DNA from: JAJPJX01 sp964568355
Lineage (GTDB): Bacteria; Acidobacteriota; Terriglobia; Bryobacterales; Bryobacteraceae
Reading direction: 5' to 3'
Assembly (NCBI GenBank): GCA_964568355.1
Contig: CAZMRK010000118.1
Coordinates: forward strand, 1-11,503
DNA: 11,503 nt
Each line of letters opens with the position of its first letter. Within the stretch, counting starts at the first letter, position 1. The position numbers and the translations under genes were made by a program. Under the pieces are notes generated by a model that searched no databases, was not told where the DNA came from, and saw only the letters and a list, made by a program, of their open reading frames with translations. Shown one piece after another: positions 6,897 through 11,503 of the stretch.

Positions 6897-8644
6897 AACG
6901 GCTGCCCGCCGTGGATGCAGTCATTATAGGCGGGGGTTGGACCGGTCTTGTCATGGCCAAGGAACTGGCCGCGCGTACCCCGCTCCAGGTGCTGGTGCTC
7001 GAACGGGGCGGTCCTCGCCGCACCCGGGATTACGTGGAAGGAATGGACGAGCTGGACTATGGCATCCGGCTGCGCATGATGCAGGACATCTCCCAGGAAA
7101 CCGTTACGTTCCGTCATACGCCGCGCGATCGCGCGCTGCCGGTGCGGCAATACGGCTCGTTTCTGCCCGGCTCCGGTATAGGCGGCGCCGGCGAACACTG
7201 GAGCGGCATCTCTTACCGCTACACGCCGGACTCCTTCGAGCTGCTGACCCGCACCATCGAGCGCTACGGCGCCAAACGCCTGCCGGAAGGACATTCCATC
7301 CAGGACTGGGGTATCACCTACGCGGAACTCGAGCCTTACTACACGCGCGCCGAACAGATGATGGGCATTTCCGGCAAAGCCGGCAACCTGCAAGGCCGGC
7401 TGGTTGAGGGTGGAAACATTTTTGAAGGACCGCGCAGCCGCGAGTTCCCCGTCCCGCCCATGAAAACGCCCTACCTGGCCGCTCTGTTCCGGGACGCGGC
7501 GCGCTCGCTCGGCTATCATCCCTATCCGCTGCCGGCAGCCACCACCAGCCAAGCCTATACCAATCCCGACGGCATCTCACGCGCCGGCTGCGCCTACTGC
7601 GGATACTGCGAGCGCTTCGGCTGCATGATCGGAGCTAAAGCGCAGCCCACCAACACCCTGCTGCCGCTGGTCGCCCGCCGCGGGAACTGCGAGGTGCGCA
7701 CCCAGGCCTGGGTGCGCCGCATCGTGACCGAGGGCGGCCAGGCTCGCGGCGTAACTTATGTCAACGCGGAAGGTCAGGAATGTTTCCAGCCCGCCGGCCT
7801 TGTCTTTCTGGCCTCCTGGACGCTCAACAACACCCGCCTGCTGCTGCTTTCTTCGATCGGCCGCCCATACGATCCCGCCACCGGAGAAGGTACTCTCGGG
7901 AAGAACCTGACGCACCAGGTCTCCATCCCGGCCGCCATGGCCTTTTTCGAAAAGCCGCTCAACCGCTTCATGGGAGCCGGCGCGGCGGGCATCGCCATCA
8001 ACGATTTCGATGCCGACGTGTTCGATCACGGAAAGCTGAACTTTTTGCGCGGCGGGTCTATCTATACCGTATGCTATGGCTTCCGGCCCATGGCGAATTT
8101 TGGCGTCCTGCCTTCCTCCATCCGTTCCAATTGGGGAACCGGATGGAAGAAAGCCGCGTTATATTACTATGACCGCACCGGTCGCCTCTCCTTCTACGGC
8201 GAGCATCTCTCGTACCGAGAGAATTACATGAGCCTCGACCCCACTTACAAGGATAGAAACGGAGATCCGTTGTTACGCCTAACTCTGGACTGGCGCGATA
8301 ACGAACGGCGCATGGCGGAGTTTATGACCGCCAAAGCCGTAGAGATCGCCCGGGCCATGGGCGCCCGGGAGATCACCCCGTTTCCCGGGCTGAAACGGTA
8401 CGACGCCACCCGGTACCAGTCCACCCATATCCAAGGAGGAACGATTCTAGGTGCAAACGAGACCCATTCCGTGGTAAATATGTATTTGCAGCACTGGCAG
8501 GTTCCGAACCTGTTTGTATTGGGCGCCTCGGCGTTTCCGCAAAATCCCTCCGGTAACCCTACGTTGACGGCGGTAGCTCTCGCCTACCGGACCGCCGACG
8601 CGGTCATCGATCGGTACCTTCGACACCCGGGCGCATTGGCATAA
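6893..8644 (+). CDS. GMC-family FAD oxidoreductase (gluconate/glucose dehydrogenase large-subunit type)
   Basis: 583 residues. The N-terminal Rossmann fold binds FAD: VDAVIIGGGWTGLVMAKEL (7-25) and VLVLERGG ending with Glu37. GSGIGGAGEHWSG (93-105) is the GMC signature region. THIQGGTILG carries the expected catalytic His512, and NPSGNPTLTA places Asn555 at the second catalytic position, the His/Asn pair of this subgroup. LFVLGASAFPQNPSGNP is the usual C-terminal FAD-contacting segment. A CAYCGYCERFGC motif (Cys233, 236, 239, 244) stands where bacterial FAD-glucose dehydrogenase has cysteines for a 3Fe-4S cluster, so it may hold a cluster here; that is inference. The protein has no signal peptide of its own and probably leaves the cell with its Tat-bearing partner. 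The usual cytochrome c subunit is not adjacent. Substrate: a sugar, sugar acid or other alcohol, not determinable. Confidence 0.93.
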   Translation: MKRLPAVDAVIIGGGWTGLVMAKELAARTPLQVLVLERGGPRRTRDYVEGMDELDYGIRLRMMQDISQETVTFRHTPRDRALPVRQYGSFLPGSGIGGAGEHWSGISYRYTPDSFELLTRTIERYGAKRLPEGHSIQDWGITYAELEPYYTRAEQMMGISGKAGNLQGRLVEGGNIFEGPRSREFPVPPMKTPYLAALFRDAARSLGYHPYPLPAATTSQAYTNPDGISRAGCAYCGYCERFGCMIGAKAQPTNTLLPLVARRGNCEVRTQAWVRRIVTEGGQARGVTYVNAEGQECFQPAGLVFLASWTLNNTRLLLLSSIGRPYDPATGEGTLGKNLTHQVSIPAAMAFFEKPLNRFMGAGAAGIAINDFDADVFDHGKLNFLRGGSIYTVCYGFRPMANFGVLPSSIRSNWGTGWKKAALYYYDRTGRLSFYGEHLSYRENYMSLDPTYKDRNGDPLLRLTLDWRDNERRMAEFMTAKAVEIARAMGAREITPFPGLKRYDATRYQSTHIQGGTILGANETHSVVNMYLQHWQVPNLFVLGASAFPQNPSGNPTLTAVALAYRTADAVIDRYLRHPGALA

Positions 8645-8658
8645 TCATCGCATTGGCA
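8632..8658 (+). repeat. 10-base direct repeat at the end of the GMC gene
   Basis: CGCATTGGCA occurs at 8632-8641, reaching the base before the GMC stop codon, and again at 8649-8658, 17 bases on. It lies just upstream of the cysteine-rich gene and might be a pair of protein-binding sites or a small duplication. Chance is possible. Confidence 0.3.
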
Positions 8659-8701
8659 ATAGAAACGTTCTCGTCCTGCAAGTTTGGAGCAGACAACCCC
8701 C

Positions 8702-9184
8702 ATGGACAGCGACCGTAAGTACAGACAACGGGGCTATATGGATTCGGATCGCCCCGAATCACGAGGCCCGCGCGACGATCGGCCTAAACCGTCCGGACCG
8801 CGCCTGCCGATTGATGTCACCGGGCCGCGCCTGCCGCGTTTGGTGCAGGCCGTGGCGGCGTCGCGCTGTTTCAATTGCGCTACACCGCTGCCCGCCGATA
8901 TCAACTTCAGCGGCAACTGCCCGAAGTGCAACGCTCCCCTGCATTGCTGCAAGCAGTGTGCCCACTTCGAGCCCTCTACTCGTTTTCAGTGCTTGAAGCC
9001 GATCCCGGTCCGCATTCCGCTGAAGGACAAGGCCAATGAGTGTACCCTGTTCTCCCCGCGCGTGACCGTGGCCCGCGACGGCGTGGCGCCGCCACCTTCG
9101 GCCGCCGTGATTCCACCCACCGTGGAAACGCCCCGCAGCCCGGAAGACGCCCGCAGCGCCTTCGACCGCCTCTTCAAGAAATAA
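8702..9184 (+). CDS. Cysteine-rich, probably metal-binding protein of unknown function
   Basis: 160 residues from ATG at 8702. The first 40 or so are charged and rich in Arg, Asp, Pro and Gly, so probably disordered. The core holds nine cysteines and a histidine: CFNC (56-59), CPKC (73-76), HCCKQC (81-86), then Cys97 and Cys114. The first two pairs look like a zinc ribbon, and the run through PLHCCKQCAHFEP, RFQC and ANEC suggests a second metal site. The tail is Pro/Val-rich and ends in a basic helix (AFDRLFKK). No signal or membrane segment is seen. I do not recognise a characterised family. GGAG stands 12 bases before the ATG; a TTG at 8684 would add six residues but has no ribosome site. 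It is 57 bases after the GMC gene on the same strand, so it may be cotranscribed, but nothing in it points to that pathway. Confidence 0.8.
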   Translation: MDSDRKYRQRGYMDSDRPESRGPRDDRPKPSGPRLPIDVTGPRLPRLVQAVAASRCFNCATPLPADINFSGNCPKCNAPLHCCKQCAHFEPSTRFQCLKPIPVRIPLKDKANECTLFSPRVTVARDGVAPPPSAAVIPPTVETPRSPEDARSAFDRLFKK

Positions 9185-9200
9185 ACCGCCTCCGGGGATA

Positions 9201-9983
9201 CTACCCGGCGGCACGAACCGCGTTCGCTACCACTGCGACAGCCCGCAGACGAGGCTCCTCCACCGGCGCGAGCAGGTCGCCCTGGTCGATCACCGACCGC
9301 GCGATCTCTCCCATCGCCGTGCGCCGCTGGCGGCTGGCGCGCCTCATCAGCAGGTAGGCCTCCTCCTCCGTGCAGGACAGCCTGACTTGCAGGATTCCCT
9401 TGGCCCGTTCCACCACTCCGCGATCCGCCAGCTTCCGCGAAAGCCTGCCCAGGTCATACTCCAGCCGGTCTCGCTGCGCCCGCAGCTCCGCCTGCGCCAG
9501 CAGCGAGCCGAACAGGCGGCCGAAGCTTTCCAGAAATGCCGCTTCTTCCTCGCTGTAAGCCTCTTCCTCCGCACGGCAGAAGTTGGCCACGCCGATCACC
9601 TCGTCGCCCTCCCGCAGCGGCACCGAGACCGCGCTGGCGAAACGATGCTGCAGAAACTCCGGCAAATCCTGGTAGCGCCAGTCTTCCGCAGCGGTGCCCT
9701 CCGGCGCGAATGCCGCCTCCAGGTTCCGGTACCAGTCCGCGGTTGCCGCGCTGGCCCGTACTCGAAAATAACTGGCGCGGTTCGGCTGCGGGCCTTGCCA
9801 TAGAACGAGTTCCAGCTCCGCGGCATCCTGGTGGAGCTGGTACATATAAGCCCCGTCGGAGCGAGTCTGCGCCAGGCACAGATCCAGTAGCGGCCGAACG
9901 TTGCCGTGCCACTCCTTGCCCGCCGCGGCAGGCGCCTTCCATACAATCTTCAAACCGGCATTGCCGGCATCCGAATCAGACAT
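9201..9983 (-). CDS. GAF-ANTAR domain regulator
   Basis: 260 residues. A GAF sensor domain covers about 27-165 (VRPLLDLCLAQTRSDGAYMY, SAVSVPLREGDEVIGVANF, FLESFGRLFGSLLAQAEL). A coiled-coil-like helix (RAQRDRLEYDLGRLSRKL) leads into a C-terminal ANTAR domain at about 183-240 (RGVVERAKGILQ, EEEAYLLMRRAS, MGEIARSVID). ANTAR domains bind paired RNA hairpins and prevent transcription termination, so this is probably a signal-controlled antiterminator. The GAF ligand is unknown, and no receiver domain or kinase is present. The frame is open up to an ATG at 10034, but that codon lies inside the promoter described separately. ATG at 9983 has GGGAG 9 bases before it and is much the better start. The gene ends 16 bases from the convergent cysteine-rich gene and is transcribed divergently from the aminotransferase. 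Confidence 0.9.
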   Translation of the reverse strand: MSDSDAGNAGLKIVWKAPAAAGKEWHGNVRPLLDLCLAQTRSDGAYMYQLHQDAAELELVLWQGPQPNRASYFRVRASAATADWYRNLEAAFAPEGTAAEDWRYQDLPEFLQHRFASAVSVPLREGDEVIGVANFCRAEEEAYSEEEAAFLESFGRLFGSLLAQAELRAQRDRLEYDLGRLSRKLADRGVVERAKGILQVRLSCTEEEAYLLMRRASRQRRTAMGEIARSVIDQGDLLAPVEEPRLRAVAVVANAVRAAG

Positions 9984-9992
9984 GGGGTATTT

Positions 9993-9997
9993 CTCCC
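9993..9997 (-). promoter_or_regulatory. Ribosome binding site deciding the GAF-ANTAR start
   Basis: On the minus strand GGGAG at 9997-9993 is followed by 9 bases and then ATG at 9983. The longer frame starting at 10034 has no such site and would begin upstream of the predicted transcript start, so this site fixes the start at 9983. Confidence 0.7.
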
Positions 9998-10006
9998 GGA
10001 TCAATC

Positions 10007-10039
10007 TCTTAATGTCTATAGATTTTATAGACATTAAGA
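10007..10039. promoter_or_regulatory. Candidate operator: perfect 14-base inverted repeat
   Basis: TCTTAATGTCTATA (10007-10020) and TATAGACATTAAGA (10026-10039) are exact reverse complements separated by GATTT. The AT-rich palindrome stands out sharply in GC-rich surroundings. It covers most of the -35/-10 spacer and the whole -10 hexamer of the predicted GAF-ANTAR promoter, and its right arm also contains the possible -35 of the aminotransferase promoter. This is where a dimeric repressor would block polymerase. Both arms cannot be in the GAF-ANTAR transcript, which should start near 10015, so it acts as DNA rather than RNA structure. The binding protein is unknown; no DNA-binding repressor is encoded next to it. 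Confidence 0.75.
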
Positions 10040-10050
10040 AAGTCTGTCAA
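10022..10050 (-). promoter_or_regulatory. Sigma-70-type promoter for the GAF-ANTAR gene
   Basis: On the minus strand a perfect -35 TTGACA (10050-10045) is followed by a 17-base spacer and a -10 TAAAAT (10027-10022, 5 of 6 consensus bases). Transcription would start near 10015, leaving a leader of about 32 bases before ATG 9983 that contains the ribosome site. The -10 and most of the spacer lie within the inverted repeat, so a strong promoter under tight repression is likely. Confidence 0.7.
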
Positions 10051-10063
10051 GGCCACGTACAAT
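10034..10063 (+). promoter_or_regulatory. Possible promoter for the aminotransferase gene
   Basis: TACAAT at 10058-10063 matches a -10 hexamer at 5 of 6 positions. TTAAGA at 10034-10039, 18 bases before, matches a -35 at 4 of 6 and lies in the right arm of the inverted repeat. The transcript would start around 10070, at the TTG start codon itself, so the mRNA could be nearly leaderless. The -35 is weak, so this call is tentative. Confidence 0.4.
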
Positions 10064-10069
10064 GGGAGG

Positions 10070-11242
10070 TTGTTCTCCTCACGTTTTCATTGGGATCTGC
10101 GGCCCAACCGGTTGACGGAACTGCTCGCAGCCAAGCGCAGCGCCGGCGCCGCCGTCCTGGATTTGACCGAATCCAACCCCACCCGGGCAGGCCTGGACTA
10201 CCCCGCCGGGATCCTCGAAGCCCTCGCCCATCCGGACGCGCTGCTCTACGACCCTGCTCCCGCCGGAACCGAGCGCGCCCGACAGGCGGTCTGCGGATAT
10301 TATTCCGGGCGCGGACACACCGTCGATCCCGATCGCATCCTGATCACGGCCAGCACCAGCGAAGCCTATGCCTATCTGTTCAAGCTGCTCACCAACCCCG
10401 GCGATGAAGTCCTGGTGCCTCGCCCCTCGTATCCCCTGTTCGAATTTCTGGCCACCATGGAATCGGTGCGCGTAGCGCAGTATCCGCTGGTCTATCATGG
10501 CGTCTGGTCCATCGATTTCCCCGCCCTCGCCGCCGCCGTCAACGAGCGCACCCGCGCAGTCATCCTGGTGAATCCCAACAACCCCACCGGCTCGTTTCTC
10601 AAGCGCGACGAGCAGGGTGAACTGGTGCGCCTGGCCCGCCGCTACCGTCTGGCGATCATCGCCGATGAGGTCTTCGCCGATTACGCCTTCGCCCCCGATC
10701 CGCGCCGCGTCTCGCACCTGGGCGGCATCGAAGAGACGCTGGTGTTCTCGATGAGCGGCCTTTCGAAAGTGGCCGGGCTGCCCCAGTTGAAGCTGGGCTG
10801 GATGGTGATCGGCGGCCCCCCGGCCGAGCGCCGCGAGGCCCGCGAAAAGCTGGAGTGGATCGCCGACACCTATCTCTCGGTCGGCACACCGGTCCAGCAG
10901 GCTGCCCCCGCCCTGCTCGATCTCGGCCGCGGCATCGAGCGCCAGATTCAGGAGCGCGTGCGCCGCAACCTGGCGTTTCTCCAGTCCGCCATCGGCCGCG
11001 AATCCCCGGCCCGCATTCTGGCCCTGGAGGGAGGCTGGTACGCGACGCTGCAACTGCCGCGGATCCGCCGCGAGGAAGAATGGGCGCTGACGCTGCTGGA
11101 TGAAGACGACGTGCTCCTGCAGCCCGGCTTCTTTTACGACTTCGAAACCGAGGCCTATCTCGTAGCCAGTCTCCTCACCCGGCCCGCAACCTTCGAAGAG
11201 GGCGTCCGGCGCCTCTGCAACCGCCTTCGCAGTGACGCATGA
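10070..11242 (+). CDS. PLP-dependent aminotransferase, class I/II fold
   Basis: 390 residues with fold-type I aminotransferase landmarks: LTESNPTRAG near the N-terminus, YDPAPAGTERARQAVCGYY (60-78), PRPSYPLFE (118-126), NPNNPTG (168-174), ADEVFADY (198-205; Asp199 contacts the PLP ring nitrogen) and SMSGLSK with the PLP lysine at 233. It is soluble and transfers amino groups from an unidentified amine donor. Two usual arginines look replaced: the phosphate-site Arg after the lysine is Lys241 (QLKLGW), and the carboxylate-binding Arg near the C-terminus appears to be Leu364 (EAYLVASLL). The substrate may therefore not be a standard alpha-amino acid. The start is TTG at 10070, giving MFSSRFHWDL; there is no ATG or GTG in frame before the conserved part. 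GGGAGG directly abuts the TTG, too close for a normal ribosome site. Confidence 0.9.
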   Translation: MFSSRFHWDLRPNRLTELLAAKRSAGAAVLDLTESNPTRAGLDYPAGILEALAHPDALLYDPAPAGTERARQAVCGYYSGRGHTVDPDRILITASTSEAYAYLFKLLTNPGDEVLVPRPSYPLFEFLATMESVRVAQYPLVYHGVWSIDFPALAAAVNERTRAVILVNPNNPTGSFLKRDEQGELVRLARRYRLAIIADEVFADYAFAPDPRRVSHLGGIEETLVFSMSGLSKVAGLPQLKLGWMVIGGPPAERREAREKLEWIADTYLSVGTPVQQAAPALLDLGRGIERQIQERVRRNLAFLQSAIGRESPARILALEGGWYATLQLPRIRREEEWALTLLDEDDVLLQPGFFYDFETEAYLVASLLTRPATFEEGVRRLCNRLRSDA

Positions 11243-11270
11243 CAGCCTGTCAAAAACCGCTCCCTGACAG
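11240..11270. repeat. Overlapping TGACAG/CTGTCA inverted repeats
   Basis: TGACAG at 11240-11245 (containing the aminotransferase stop), CTGTCA at 11247-11252 and TGACAG at 11265-11270 alternate in orientation. The last two can form a 6-bp stem with a 12-base loop, competing with the adjacent REP-like hairpin. No T-run follows, so a terminator role is unproven. Confidence 0.35.
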
Positions 11271-11322
11271 TCGCGGCTCGGTAACATGTCAAATCTACCG
11301 AGCCGCGCGCGTAAGCAAGCGG
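11257..11322. repeat. Dispersed intergenic REP-like repeat, copy B
   Basis: This 66-base element begins CCGCTCCCTGACAGTCGCGG and ends CCGCGCGCGTAAGCAAGCGG, matching copy A at both ends in the same orientation. CGCGGCTCGGT (11272-11282) and ACCGAGCCGCG (11297-11307) form a perfect 11-bp stem with a 14-base loop, and the ends CCGCT/AGCGG also pair. It fills most of the gap between the convergent aminotransferase and TonB-receptor genes, where the hairpin could also act as a bidirectional mRNA end or block. Confidence 0.82.
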
Positions 11323-11345
11323 TACTTTCTGGCTTCTGCCCCTCT

Positions 11346-11503
11346 TCAGAAGAAATACCGCAGCGCGAACTGGATCTGCCGCGCCGGCCGCGTGCTGGTG
11401 ATGCGCCCGTAGGTCGCGCTGCGCATGTTCTTATCCGAATTGGCCCACTGCGTGTGGTTCCACGCATTGAAGTAGTCGCCGCGGAACTCCAGCATGTGGC
11501 CCT
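11346..11503 (-). CDS. TonB-dependent receptor, C-terminal end (partial)
   Basis: The minus strand from the right edge reads 51 codons to a TGA at 11346-11348. The sequence includes LEFRGDYFNAWNHTQWANSD, RSATYGRITSTRPARQIQF and the end ALRYFF. This matches the last strands of the Oar-like or carboxypeptidase-regulatory TonB-dependent receptors abundant in Acidobacteria, where EFFNxFNHTQF and FGRITSTRxPRQIQF-type ends are common. The final amphipathic strand ending in Phe is the outer-membrane assembly signal. These proteins are large (about 1000 residues) outer-membrane transporters for glycans or chelates; the rest lies beyond the window. The substrate cannot be told from this end. Confidence 0.88.
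   Translation of the reverse strand, partial: GHMLEFRGDYFNAWNHTQWANSDKNMRSATYGRITSTRPARQIQFALRYFF

Noticed and set aside
9984..10034. N-terminal extension of the GAF-ANTAR protein to an ATG at 10034
   Set aside because: That codon is inside the promoter and palindrome, upstream of the predicted transcript start. ATG 9983 has a proper ribosome site.
10079..11467. Minus-strand open frame of 462 codons
   Set aside because: It lies opposite the aminotransferase, crosses the REP-like repeat and overlaps the TonB-receptor end in another frame. Its composition is shadow-like.

Overview
The window is GC-rich, densely coded bacterial DNA. It most likely comes from an acidobacterium of the Solibacter/Bryobacter type (Bryobacterales). 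This is an inference from three things: the C-terminus of an Oar-like, carboxypeptidase-regulatory TonB-dependent receptor typical of that group; a GAF-ANTAR regulator; and dispersed intergenic repeats of the form CCGCTCCCT...AAGCGG, which I associate with these genomes. No rRNA, tRNA, CRISPR array, transposase or phage gene is visible.

Left block, minus strand (6073 down to 1). Five genes run head to tail with gaps of 54, 45 and 6 bases and finally a 4-base overlap, so they look like one transcription unit. In transcription order they are a CpsB/YwqE-type PHP phosphatase, a MerR-like HTH protein with four TPRs, a DUF2760 protein, a short divergent Hsp70 (609 aa, no lid), and a second divergent Hsp70 that continues into a DUF3731 C-terminal domain and runs off the left edge. 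The DUF2760-Hsp70-Hsp70/DUF3731 trio is the most intriguing part: a conserved but, as far as I know, functionally uncharacterised chaperone module, here with a DNA-binding/TPR protein just upstream.

Middle block, plus strand (6237 to 9184). A Tat-targeted gluconate 2-dehydrogenase subunit 3-like protein overlaps by 4 bases a GMC-family FAD oxidoreductase with a four-cysteine motif. Together they form a probable periplasmic two-subunit dehydrogenase with no cytochrome subunit beside it. A small cysteine-rich, probably metal-binding protein of unknown function follows.

Right block. A GAF-ANTAR regulator (minus) and a class I/II PLP aminotransferase (plus) are divergent. Between them lies a near-consensus promoter overlaid by a perfect 14-base inverted repeat with a 5-base spacer, a strong candidate operator for one or both genes. 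The aminotransferase is followed by a second copy of the intergenic repeat and then, converging, the last 51 codons of a TonB-dependent receptor.

No stretch longer than about 165 bases lacks a gene. The two larger gaps (6074-6236 and 11243-11345) each hold one copy of the dispersed repeat.
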